Shown piece by piece: positions 18,705 to 26,189 of a DNA stretch of 64,000 bases (the stretch's first letter is position 1; each line of letters begins with the position of its first letter). The stretch lies in contig MELF01000049.1 in the NCBI GenBank assembly GCA_001767525.1, positions 62,001 through 126,000 on the forward strand, in the 5' to 3' direction. A model generated the notes under the pieces. The model did not search any database and was not told the DNA's origin. It saw only the letters and a list, made by a program, of their open reading frames with translations. A program made the position numbers and the translations under genes. This DNA comes from Acidobacteria bacterium RIFCSPLOWO2_12_FULL_68_19. GTDB lineage: Bacteria; Acidobacteriota; Vicinamibacteria; Vicinamibacterales; UBA2999.

Positions 18705-19061
18705 ATGCCGAAATTGACCGTGGAAGGCTTCACCACCGTGGAGGTGCAGGCGGGCACGCGCCTGGTGCTCGCCATCGAGCAGGATGCGGGTGTTGACATC
18801 CTCCACGCCTGCGGCGGAAACGCACGCTGTACGACCTGCCGCGTGGAGTTCGTGGACGGCGAGCCGGAACGGATGACGACGGCCGAGAAGACCAGGCTGG
18901 CCGAGCGCGGCCTGACCGGCGTGCGCCTGTCGTGCCAGATCGTCTGCGATCACGACATGACCGTGCGCGCGGTGAGCCGCCTCACCGGCAGCGGCCGTCC
19001 CGACCCGGGCCGCACGCCGATGCCCACGATTCAGCCGCCGCCGGAGTGGAGCACGAGATAG
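18705..19061 (+). CDS. 2Fe-2S plant-type ferredoxin
   Basis: A 118-residue protein with a beta-grasp ferredoxin fold. Cysteines 36, 42, 45 and 77 give the 2Fe-2S pattern (C-x5-C-x2-C, then C in RLSCQIVC). It carries electrons in the cytosol for an unidentified partner. The C-terminal 30 residues are proline-rich and probably disordered. Its TAG stop is the first base triplet of a short-repeat tract. Confidence 0.92.
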   Translation: MPKLTVEGFTTVEVQAGTRLVLAIEQDAGVDILHACGGNARCTTCRVEFVDGEPERMTTAEKTRLAERGLTGVRLSCQIVCDHDMTVRAVSRLTGSGRPDPGRTPMPTIQPPPEWSTR

Positions 19062-19104
19062 CCGATAGCCGGTAGGCGGTAGCCGGTGGCCGGTAGCCGG
19101 TAGC
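19059..19104. repeat. Degenerate short tandem repeat (TAGCCGG-type)
   Basis: About 45 bases are built from imperfect copies of a 7-8 base unit, TAGCCGGT / TAGCCGAT / TAGGCGGT / GGCCGGT. The tract begins inside the ferredoxin stop codon and ends at the decayed mreB fragment. Low-complexity intergenic repeats of this form may arise by slippage; no function is evident. Confidence 0.75.
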
Positions 19105-19111
19105 TGCTCGC

Positions 19112-19366
19112 CAAGCCAGGCAGACTTTTCGCAGCAAGTTCATATTCGACAACATCTTCCCGGCTCCGAGCACCACCGATGACAACGGGTCCTCCGCCAC
19201 CTGCACCGGCACGTCCGCCTCCTGCTGGAGCCGCGCATCGAGATTCCGCAGCAGCGCGCCGCTGCCGACGACGATCATGTTCCCGCACGCCTCCACGATC
19301 GGCAGCCCGGCGCCGATGGCCGCCGCCGTCCCTTCTTCCACCAGGTACACCTCGTCCGCGCGGGTA
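19112..19366 (-). pseudogene. Remnant of mreB with a large internal deletion
   Basis: Read on the minus strand, this begins DEVYLVEEGTAAAIGAGLP, matching the MreB segment before phosphate-binding loop 2, and jumps at NMIVV directly to GSGALLRNLDARLQQE and DDPLSSVVLG-like VAEDPLSSVVLGAGKMLS ending NLLRKVCLA, the MreB C terminus. About 150 residues between the two blocks and everything N-terminal are missing. There is no start codon in a sensible place. This is the main content of the interval between the ferredoxin and typA genes; an intact mreB presumably exists elsewhere. Confidence 0.7.
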
Positions 19367-19380
19367 CGGCTCGGCGGCGC

Positions 19381-21210
19381 TCAGGATTCCCGTTTCGGCC
19401 TCAGATTGGCGGCGAGGATCCGCTTCCGGGGCCGGATGCTCGTCGGCGTCACCTCGACCAGCTCGTCGGCGTTGATGAATTCGATCGCCTGTTCGAGATT
19501 GAGGGTGCGCGGCGGGATGAGGCGTATCGCCTCGTCGGCGGTCGAGGCGCGCATGTTGGTCTGTTTCTTCTCCTTCGTGACGTTGACGTCCATGTCGCTC
19601 GGCCGGGCGTTCTCGCCGATGATCATTCCCTCGTAGACCGGCGTGCCCGGCTCGACGAAGATCTCTCCGCGCTCCTGCAGGTTGAAAAGCGCGTAGGCCG
19701 TGGCGGCGCCCGGACGGTCCGCCACGAGGGCGCCCGTGGGTCGCGCGGGAATCGCGCCATGCCACGGCTCCCAGCCGGCGAACAGGTGGTTCATGATCCC
19801 GGTGCCCTTCGTGTCGGTCAGGAACTGCGACCGGAAGCCGATCAGGCCGCGCGCCGGGATGCGGAACTCCAGCCGCACGCGCCCGCTGCCGTGGTTGACG
19901 AGCCGCACGAGGACGCCGCGCCGCGTTCCCGTCTGGGCGATGACGACGCCCTGAAAGTCCTCCGGAACGTCGATCACCAGCTCCTCGATCGGCTCCACGC
20001 GGACGCCGTTCACCTCCCGGATCACGATCTCGGGCCGTGACACCTGGAGCTCGTGCCCTTCGCGCCGCATCATCTCGATCAGAATCGACAACTGCAGTTC
20101 ACCGCGCCCGATGACCTTCACCTGCTCCGGAGCGTCGGTATCCTCGACCCGCAACGAGACGTTGCCGAGCAGCTCCCGGGCCAGACGGTCGCGGAGGTTG
20201 CGCGAGGTGACGTACTGGCCGTCGCGGCCGGCCATCGGCGAGGTATTGACGCCGAAGATCATCGAGACGGTCGGCTCGTCGATGGCGATCGGCGGAATCG
20301 GCACGCGCTGGTCGGGGCTGGAAATCGTCTCGCCGATGGTGATGTCCTCGATGCCCGCCACGCAGACGATGTCGCCTGCCGCCGCTTCGTCGACCTCCAC
20401 CCGCTTGAGGCCGTCGAACGCGAACAGCTTCGTGACGCGCGTGTCCTGCGCCGTGCCGTCCAGCTTCAGCACCGACACGGGGTCGTTCAGACGGACGGTC
20501 CCGTTGAAGACGCGCCCGATGGCAATCCGGCCCAGATAGTCGCTCGAATCGAGGTTCGCCACCAGGATCTGCAGCGGCGACGCCGGATCCCCCCGGGGCG
20601 GCGGCACATGGTCGACGATCGCGGCGAACAACGGGCCCAGATCGCGCCCCTCCGAGGCGGGATCCGCGGTGGCGACGCCGGTCCGCGCGTTCGTGTAGAG
20701 CACCGGGAAGTCGAGCTGCTCCTCGGTCGCGTCGAGATCGATGAACAGGTCGTAGATCTCGTTGAGGACCTCTTTCGGACGCGCGTCGGTCCGGTCGATC
20801 TTGTTCAGCACCACGATCGGCGGCAGTCCGCGCTCGAGCGCCTTGCGCAGGACGAAGCGGGTCTGCGGAAGCGGTCCCTCGGACGCGTCGACGAGCAGCA
20901 GGACGGCGTCGACCATCGACAGCGTCCGCTCCACCTCGCCGCCGAAGTCCGCGTGCCCCGGCGTGTCCACGATGTTGATCAGGTAGTCGCGAAACCAGAC
21001 CGCGGTGTTCTTAGCCAGAATCGTGATGCCGCGCTCGCGCTCCAGGTCGATGCTGTCCATGACCCGCTCGGCCACCTGCTGGTTGGCGCGGAACACCCCG
21101 CTCTGCCGCAGCAGCGCATCGACGAGCGTCGTCTTGCCGTGATCGACATGGGCGACGATCGCCAGATTACGCCGGAGGGGATTGGCGACGGGCGCCTGGC
21201 TCGTTGACAC
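19381..21210 (-). CDS. typA: Ribosome-associated GTPase TypA/BipA
   Basis: A 609-residue translational GTPase. G1 is [10 protein letters not shown]3 [20 protein letters not shown] and G4 NKIDR; domains resembling EF-G II, III and V follow, with the TypA-specific C-terminal region ([22 protein letters not shown]). BipA helps 50S assembly and growth under stress or cold. The start is GTG 21210. The -10 box predicts transcription starting at or next to this codon, so the mRNA may be leaderless. Confidence 0.96.
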   Translation of the reverse strand: MSTSQAPVANPLRRNLAIVAHVDHGKTTLVDALLRQSGVFRANQQVAERVMDSIDLERERGITILAKNTAVWFRDYLINIVDTPGHADFGGEVERTLSMVDAVLLLVDASEGPLPQTRFVLRKALERGLPPIVVLNKIDRTDARPKEVLNEIYDLFIDLDATEEQLDFPVLYTNARTGVATADPASEGRDLGPLFAAIVDHVPPPRGDPASPLQILVANLDSSDYLGRIAIGRVFNGTVRLNDPVSVLKLDGTAQDTRVTKLFAFDGLKRVEVDEAAAGDIVCVAGIEDITIGETISSPDQRVPIPPIAIDEPTVSMIFGVNTSPMAGRDGQYVTSRNLRDRLARELLGNVSLRVEDTDAPEQVKVIGRGELQLSILIEMMRREGHELQVSRPEIVIREVNGVRVEPIEELVIDVPEDFQGVVIAQTGTRRGVLVRLVNHGSGRVRLEFRIPARGLIGFRSQFLTDTKGTGIMNHLFAGWEPWHGAIPARPTGALVADRPGAATAYALFNLQERGEIFVEPGTPVYEGMIIGENARPSDMDVNVTKEKKQTNMRASTADEAIRLIPPRTLNLEQAIEFINADELVEVTPTSIRPRKRILAANLRPKRES

Positions 21211-21216
21211 CTCCGC

Positions 21217-21222
21217 AGTATA
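21217..21222 (-). promoter_or_regulatory. -10 box (TATACT) of typA, possibly leaderless
   Basis: The minus strand reads CCGCTATACTGCGG here. With normal -10 to +1 spacing of about 7 bases, transcription would begin on the G of GTG 21210. The remaining bases up to 21496 contain only a TATGAT on the plus strand (21337-21342), a plausible -10 for the FmdB-like gene, and no other gene. Confidence 0.45.
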
Positions 21223-21496
21223 GCGGTCGTTCAGCGGCGGAACGACCCGCTCGATCGCGTCCGGCCGGCCGCCGTCCTCTCCCCCTCGGCCCCGCCCGAC
21301 GAGTGGCCGGCCATGCGAACGTACGCGCGCCTCGGTTATGATCTACTCAGAACGCTGCCTCGATTCGCCGCGGCGGCCGATCTCCTCCCGGTACGGGGCC
21401 ACGCCGGGAGCGGGAATCGATGCGGGCTGGAGCCGTCGGTGGCGGAGGCGCCCGGAAGGGTGCTCGTCGAGGCTACGAAGGAGTCGGAGCAGAAGA

Positions 21497-21721
21497 ATGC
21501 CGCTGTACGAGTACGCCTGCAAGTCATGCGCGCACCAGTTCGAGCTCCTGATGCGCGCAAACGAAGCGCCCGCCTGCCCCGCGTGCCACGGCACGGCGCT
21601 CGAGCGGAAGCTGTCGGTGTTTGCGGCCCATACCGGCGGCGCGCCGGCGCGCGGCGCCGCGGCCGGCCCGTGCGGCACGTGCGGTGACCCGCGCGGCCCC
21701 GGGGCCTGCTCGCTGAACTAG
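21497..21721 (+). CDS. FmdB-family zinc ribbon protein
   Basis: A 74-residue protein starting MPLYEYACKSC, the standard opening of FmdB-type putative regulatory proteins. The first zinc ribbon has C-x-x-C pairs in CKSC and CPAC with LERKLSVF after it; the C-terminal tail carries further cysteines in GPCGTCGDP and GACSLN. A GGAG lies about 7 bases before ATG 21497. Function is unknown; a nucleic-acid or regulatory role is presumed. Confidence 0.88.
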   Translation: MPLYEYACKSCAHQFELLMRANEAPACPACHGTALERKLSVFAAHTGGAPARGAAAGPCGTCGDPRGPGACSLN

Positions 21722-21794
21722 TCGAACCACCCCGACACGCCCAGCCGTCGGCGGGGCGCCCGCCCGGGCTCGCAGGACTCGACCGCGTGAGGAC

Positions 21795-22652
21795 TCAGTG
21801 ATGGTCGTCGGTCACCATGTGCGGGCTGCTCCGCTCGACGCACGGCGGCGATTCCATCAGCGCATCGGATGTCCCCGTCAGCAGCGCCAGCCGGCGAGGG
21901 GTCATTTCCCACGGGCCGGTGAACACAACGGGATCCTCCACCGTCGCTGAATAGTGAAGAACGTCACCCTCCCGGCGAAAGCGCTCGATCACCCGCATCT
22001 GGTCGCTGTGGAACCACCCGTCCGCGTCGAGCCACGACTCGTCGGTGAAGTTCCTCACGTCCACGACGAGCGTGTCGTCCTCCCAGCGGCCGACGCCGTC
22101 GCCCATCCATGATGGATCGACGTCGTCGCGGTGCGGACGTCCATCGGTCGGGATGACACGAAACGTGTTGCGATTGGCGTACAACAAGACGACCTGCCCC
22201 GGCGTCTGCACGATCTGATCCGGCGGGCCCATCCGCGGAACACCCTGCGGCTTGCAGTAGAAGGCCGGATCCAGTCGCGTTTGCCGGCGGGACGTCTCTT
22301 CCAGCTTGGCGCGCAATTCCGGTTTGTAGGGCGGCTTGTTGGGAGCGTTGGCCTTTCGCTCGGCGCCCCGTCGATCGAGTGCGGCAAACAGGTCTTTGCC
22401 CTCGAAGATATCGGCGCCATCGAGCTGAAACACGACAATCTGCGTGTCGCCCCTCTGCACCGTGTTCGGCAGACCGCCGCCACGGGTTCCCCAAATACCG
22501 TTCAAGTCAGGACGGCCGTCGGCGGTGCGCGGCGCCGGTCTTGACGCAGCGGGCGCTGGGGCCGGCGCCTGGGTCTGCGCGCTCGCTCCATTCGCGTGGA
22601 TCTGGCCGGCCAGTACCGCGAGCGAAACCACGGACAACACGTGGAGATTCAT
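21795..22652 (-). CDS. Exported D-x-x-G-x-W protein, subfamily III (operon A, last gene)
   Basis: A 285-residue exported protein with a signal peptide ending near GASAQ. The mature part opens DGRPDLNGIW, then has FYCKPQGVPRMG, PGQVVLLYANRNTFRVIPTDGRPH, WMGDGVGRWEDDTLVVD and DADGWFHSDQMRVIERF. This is a family common in Acidobacteriota with no established function; the fold is probably beta-rich. The closest relative here is the gene at 34302-35177. ATG 22652 has a GAGAGG site 5 bases upstream; ATG 22679 overlaps the preceding stop (ATGA) and is also possible. It ends an operon with two DUF6152 genes. Confidence 0.8.
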   Translation of the reverse strand: MNLHVLSVVSLAVLAGQIHANGASAQTQAPAPAPAASRPAPRTADGRPDLNGIWGTRGGGLPNTVQRGDTQIVVFQLDGADIFEGKDLFAALDRRGAERKANAPNKPPYKPELRAKLEETSRRQTRLDPAFYCKPQGVPRMGPPDQIVQTPGQVVLLYANRNTFRVIPTDGRPHRDDVDPSWMGDGVGRWEDDTLVVDVRNFTDESWLDADGWFHSDQMRVIERFRREGDVLHYSATVEDPVVFTGPWEMTPRRLALLTGTSDALMESPPCVERSSPHMVTDDHH

Positions 22653-22675
22653 GGCGACCTCTCGGCTCATGTGAG

Positions 22676-23077
22676 TCATCGCAGCTGGTTGATGTCTCCG
22701 AGGGCAATCAGCAGCTCCTGGCCATTGGCGAAGGTCATCTTGCGCAGGAGCACCGTGAGCGACCCGTCCTTCGGCGCATAGCCTTCCAACGTGACGCGCT
22801 GACCAAGACCGAGCTTGTCTCGCGTCACGCCTGCCCGGCGGAGCGTGACCGGAGGAAAGGTCTCGACCGTCCAGGTCGTGATCTTCCCGGAGGCGTCCGC
22901 CACGTCCAGGTACAGGTAGACGTGCGGATTGACCCACTCGACTTTCGACACGGTCCCCTGCAGCGTCATCAACCTGGTTTCGTCGAACACCGCCGCGAAC
23001 GAATGATGGCCGAACGCCGGCAGCGCCGTCGCACCGACGACGAACCCGACGATTCCCGCCAAGAGCCGGAGTCGCAT
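22676..23077 (-). CDS. DUF6152 exported protein
   Basis: A 133-residue protein: signal peptide 1-23 (ending LPAFG), then H24-H25-S-F, the DUF6152 signature, and N-P-H52. The rest is a small beta-barrel-like domain (GTVSKVEW, TWTVETFPPVTLRRAGV, GQRVTLEGYAPKDGS). Signal cleavage after AFG would expose His at the mature N terminus. Function of the family is unknown. An AGGAGG site lies before ATG 23077. The stop overlaps an upstream ATG of the next gene. Confidence 0.85.
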   Translation of the reverse strand: MRLRLLAGIVGFVVGATALPAFGHHSFAAVFDETRLMTLQGTVSKVEWVNPHVYLYLDVADASGKITTWTVETFPPVTLRRAGVTRDKLGLGQRVTLEGYAPKDGSLTVLLRKMTFANGQELLIALGDINQLR

Positions 23078-23658
23078 GTCCCTTCCTCCTGGTTGTCAGT
23101 CGGCCTCGCGATCACCTCATCCACGTATCGGTGGGACCCTCGCCGACATCGCCCGTGTCGGTAATCCGACTGGCGCTGGCCACGGGCACGCCGGTGATGA
23201 CTTCCTCGCGCCCGTTGGCGTTCCCATACGGGGAGGATTCTACAAGGCGTTCAACGTAGATGGCGAGAGCAGCCATCGCGCAGGTTTCCATGAGTTCGCG
23301 CTGGTCGAGAAAGTGACGACACGCAGGTGGTGGCGCGACGGCGAAGCCCAGCATGGACCTGTCAGCGCGTGTTGGCAAGCCCCTCGAGGACCAAGACGAC
23401 GGCCTGCCGCGGGCAGGTATTCGGATGCTCTCGCAGGCGCAGATGGAAACGAAAGACGACGGCCTGATCGGCGCCGAGCGGCACGAGCGCAGCGGCGGCC
23501 GGACCTTGCACCATCGACCTGGCGATCCCCAAGGTCCGGCAAACACGGAACGTCCGTCACTGCCGCAATCCCGCCGGCGAGCGGAGCGGTCTCTTACGGA
23601 AAGTCGACTCGTCAGTCGCGAAAGCGACTGCGCCCCGCGAAGAGCGAGGCGCCCCAGG
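23078..23658. other. Intergenic stretch within operon A, no recognisable gene
   Basis: About 580 bases separate two DUF6152 genes of the same strand. Open frames on both strands exist but none has a recognisable motif, a good start, or family resemblance; short stretches on the minus strand look codon-like (for example MAALAIYVERLVES) but are interrupted. It may be a decayed gene. It contains a hairpin at 23615-23632 and ends with the AGGAGG site of the 23077 gene. Confidence 0.5.
23615..23632. other. Perfect hairpin after the DUF6152 gene
   Basis: CAGTCGC and GCGACTG form a 7-bp perfect stem around a 4-base loop (GAAA on the plus strand, TTTC on the minus strand), 27 bases downstream of the minus-strand DUF6152 stop at 23659. 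It may be a weak terminator or mRNA-stabilising end; no T-run follows. Confidence 0.4.
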
Positions 23659-24048
23659 TCAGTCGACCGCCCCCGACCACGACCAGTTGTCCGCCGGCCG
23701 CCGGATGGTTCCGATGCGCAAGCGCGGCGACGACTCGTCGCGCGGCGGCGCCCCTGTCACGACCAGCCGGTCGCCCGGCCGAAGGGTCGTTCTGGTCAAC
23801 TGGGCGTGGGTCAACTGGCTGATCGACCCCCACTCGAGCGTCCACGTCACCGTCGCGCCGTCCTTGCCGGTCACGTCGAGGCGCAGGAACGAATGCGGGT
23901 TTCGCCAGACGAATTCCTTGACGACTCCCTCGACCTGCACTTCTTTCGACCCGTCATAGGTCGCCGAGAACGAGTGGTGCGCGAACACCTGCCCGCCCGC
24001 CGCCAGCATCACGCCGACGCCCAGCAGCACCAAGACCATGCGCCTCAT
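23659..24048 (-). CDS. DUF6152 exported protein
   Basis: A 129-residue protein with a signal peptide ending GGQVFA, then H24-H25-S-F and R-N-P-H52, followed by FLRLDV, TWTLEWGSISQLTHAQL and GDRLVVTG. The A-x-A cleavage site directly before the HHSF motif would leave His-His at the mature N terminus. ATG 24048 is set by GGAGG 6 bases upstream. It lies 34 bases after the MBL-fold gene in operon A. Confidence 0.87.
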   Translation of the reverse strand: MRRMVLVLLGVGVMLAAGGQVFAHHSFSATYDGSKEVQVEGVVKEFVWRNPHSFLRLDVTGKDGATVTWTLEWGSISQLTHAQLTRTTLRPGDRLVVTGAPPRDESSPRLRIGTIRRPADNWSWSGAVD

Positions 24049-24082
24049 GAGATCCTCCCTGTCGCGTCCGTTCGAGCCCTGC

Positions 24083-25141
24083 TCACGACTGACTGAGCGA
24101 CCGATACACTGCCTCGACAAACCGCTCGGTCGTCCACGGTCCTGTCTCGCGCCCGTAGCGCGCGTCGTACTCCCGCGTCGGGCGGGCCGCCTTGACTTGC
24201 TCCAGCGTCAACCCTCTCCGGATCATATCCTGCACGCGGTCCCGAACGATCGCCATCATATCGCGGTAATACACGACTTCGGCGTGATCGGCGAGACGGC
24301 CGTGTCCCGGGACGACCAGCGTCCCGCCCGAGGCGTTGCCCGCCGGCACCGTCACGTCGATCAGCCCGTTGAGCGCCTCCACCATGCGCTCGATGCCGCC
24401 GCCCGCCTCCAGGTCGATCCGCGGATAGCCGGTCAGATCGAGCAGATCGCCGGCGCTCACCACGTCGGACTTCCGAAACAGGACGATGCTCGTGCCGTCG
24501 GTGTTCCCGGGCCGATGCAGAATCACGACAGGCTCGCCGTTGAAATAGAGACGTTTCTGCGGGATCGAAAACGTGTTGTCCGGCCAGCCCGTCTCGGGAA
24601 TCCGGGGCGCCGCGCCGGCCGCCCCGGCCAGCCGGTGAAACACGGTCAGATACGCGATGACCGACGCCTTCCCCACATCCAGCGCCCCCTGTGGGCCGGC
24701 GGCGTAGTCTGGCGCCCGGAACGGGATCGTCTCTCCGACGTCTGCGATGGCCGCATTCCCGCCGACGTGATCCTCGAATTCCACCGTGTTGATGATGTAG
24801 CGCAGCGGACGCGTCGACAGGCGCCTGATGGCTGCCAGCACGGCTTCGCTCATCGAGGCGCCCCCGGTGTCCACGACCAGCACGCCGTCGTCGCCGATCT
24901 GTACCGTGATGTTGGCGCCTGCGCCGACCAGCATGTACACGTTGCCCTGGACCGGCAGCACCTCCACGGTCCCGGCGGCAGGCGCGTGCACGCGTGGGGG
25001 CCACTCGGCCTGGCCCTCGCCGGCTTGCGCGCTCTGGGTGGACACGAGGGCCGTCCCGCCAAGCAGGCTCACGCACAGGAGTGCCACCCCGCGCCACGCG
25101 GCAACGCCGCGCCGTGGTGAGTCCTTCGGCTGTCGCGTCAT
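24083..25141 (-). CDS. MBL-fold exported protein lacking most zinc ligands
   Basis: A 352-residue exported protein (signal about 1-40). The family is an Acidobacteriota metallo-beta-lactamase-fold group: PVQGNVYMLVGAGANITVQ, DDGVLVVDTGG, D231-type SAGD motif, VVPGHG (His280) and a C-terminal helical tail with VKAARPT. The expected H-x-H-x-D-H is T119-V-E-F-E-D124-H125 and the next ligand His in the (A/P)-x-H-T-D-G motif is Asn213 (PGNTDG). The fold is intact but the first metal site is not. It overlaps the upstream gene by 4 bases (ATGA), so it is translationally coupled. Confidence 0.82.
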   Translation of the reverse strand: MTRQPKDSPRRGVAAWRGVALLCVSLLGGTALVSTQSAQAGEGQAEWPPRVHAPAAGTVEVLPVQGNVYMLVGAGANITVQIGDDGVLVVDTGGASMSEAVLAAIRRLSTRPLRYIINTVEFEDHVGGNAAIADVGETIPFRAPDYAAGPQGALDVGKASVIAYLTVFHRLAGAAGAAPRIPETGWPDNTFSIPQKRLYFNGEPVVILHRPGNTDGTSIVLFRKSDVVSAGDLLDLTGYPRIDLEAGGGIERMVEALNGLIDVTVPAGNASGGTLVVPGHGRLADHAEVVYYRDMMAIVRDRVQDMIRRGLTLEQVKAARPTREYDARYGRETGPWTTERFVEAVYRSLSQS

Positions 25142-26028
25142 GGCCCGAACTCGGTAGCGCCGGTCACCGATCTCGTCGGACGCCGGAACGCCCGCATCTT
25201 TGCGATGTACTCCGGGTACATCGTCTCCGGCCCCCCGAGCCGCGCCTCGACCGGCGTCGCGAATCGATCGCGGGCCTCCGGATCCAACCCAGGAAGCGGG
25301 CTCTTTCCGGGCAGGAAGTGCGGGACCTTGCCCCGCGGCACCGCCGTTTCGGTCGCCTCTTCGCACGGATACGGATCCATGCGCATCCCGGGATCGCTGA
25401 CCCACATCATCGTGGTCCGAATGTAGGGTACAGCCAGATAGACCGGGTCGTAGATGATGACGGTTGCCTGCAGGTAATCTCCGATGCGCTTCCAGCGCGT
25501 ACGCACCACGGTCCGATCGCTCACCATGAGCCCCGACCGCCGGATGTAGGTCTCCTTGAGGTGCGTTGTCGTCACCACCAGCACGTTGCCGTCCCATTCG
25601 CCGGTCGCGAAACCGCTCCAGGTATGCAGGGCGTACGCCGGTGGACGCGGGCGCCCATCCATCCAGATGGTCGTTTCCTGCTCCTCCTGGTTGATGTGCC
25701 CGTGGTAGGCGAGCAGCTTCTGGGTGGCCTGCTCGACCTCCGTCCAGATCCGCATCTGCGAGAGCGGCCCTTCCAGGGAATAGTCCCAGGCATGGGGGCG
25801 ACACACCCATTCGGCCGTGTCGAAGTTGGCCGGCGACCAACTGTCGGCGAGCCACCGGCCCGCGGCGCTCAGAGGAACGCCTGCCGCGTCCCCCGTCATC
25901 CCGCTCCCATCCTGATTGCGGGGCAACGGCCGCCAGAGGCCGGAAATATCGACTTGCGCCAGCGCTGGGGCGCCCGCGAGGAAAACCAGCCAGACGAAGA
26001 CAGCTACACGAAACGTGGTTCGTGACAC
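25138..26028 (-). CDS. Exported D-x-x-G-x-W protein, subfamily I (operon A, first gene)
   Basis: A 296-residue exported protein: signal peptide ending APALAQ, then VDISGLW. Conserved blocks shared with the paralogue at 31984-32859 are DGRPRPP, LHTWSGF, TTTHLKETYIRRSG, YDPVYLAVPYIR and PHFLPGKSP, ending MYPEYIAKMRAFR. No catalytic motif is recognisable. First gene of operon A, about 27 bases after the predicted transcription start at promoter A. The order (this family, MBL-fold, DUF6152) repeats in operon B. Confidence 0.8.
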   Translation of the reverse strand: MSRTTFRVAVFVWLVFLAGAPALAQVDISGLWRPLPRNQDGSGMTGDAAGVPLSAAGRWLADSWSPANFDTAEWVCRPHAWDYSLEGPLSQMRIWTEVEQATQKLLAYHGHINQEEQETTIWMDGRPRPPAYALHTWSGFATGEWDGNVLVVTTTHLKETYIRRSGLMVSDRTVVRTRWKRIGDYLQATVIIYDPVYLAVPYIRTTMMWVSDPGMRMDPYPCEEATETAVPRGKVPHFLPGKSPLPGLDPEARDRFATPVEARLGGPETMYPEYIAKMRAFRRPTRSVTGATEFGP

Positions 26029-26060
26029 ACCATCACCTTCTGATACACGACTCTCGCGCT

Positions 26061-26110
26061 TACCCTACGGTTGGCCGGCACCACGGTCAATGGGCCAATT
26101 GGCTCATTTC
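26061..26110 (-). promoter_or_regulatory. Promoter/operator A of the three-operon locus
   Basis: On the minus strand: an AATT-centred dyad (TGAGCCAATTGGCCCA, 26106-26091), then -35 TTGACC (26090-26085), a 17-base spacer, and -10 TAGGGT (26067-26062). Predicted transcription start near 26055, 27 bases before ATG 26028. Nearly the same 50 bases occur at 33099-33148 and 40668-40718, each in front of an operon of the same strand, which is the main support for function. Confidence 0.8.
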
Positions 26111-26189
26111 GCGGCCTGGCGCACTCGCCCCGAGCGGACCCGCAACGCCCACACCCTGACACGACGCAAGGGCTAACTCTCTCTTCAGA

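Noticed and set aside
21223-21496. The interval before the FmdB-like gene was considered as a riboswitch or structured leader.
   Set aside because: No known aptamer motif is recognisable; it is GC-rich and could fold in many ways. Only a possible -10 at 21337-21342 is noted.
23112-23546. A minus-strand frame of 144 codons in the gap in operon A.
   Set aside because: No motif I recognise, no ribosome-binding site, competing frames of equal quality. I left the region as unexplained.
24083-25855. A continuous minus-strand frame of 590 codons that would join an extra N-terminal part to the MBL-fold protein.
   Set aside because: The N-terminal 238 residues read in the wrong frame of the upstream gene. 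The MBL-fold protein has its own ATG at 25141 with a signal peptide and ATGA coupling.
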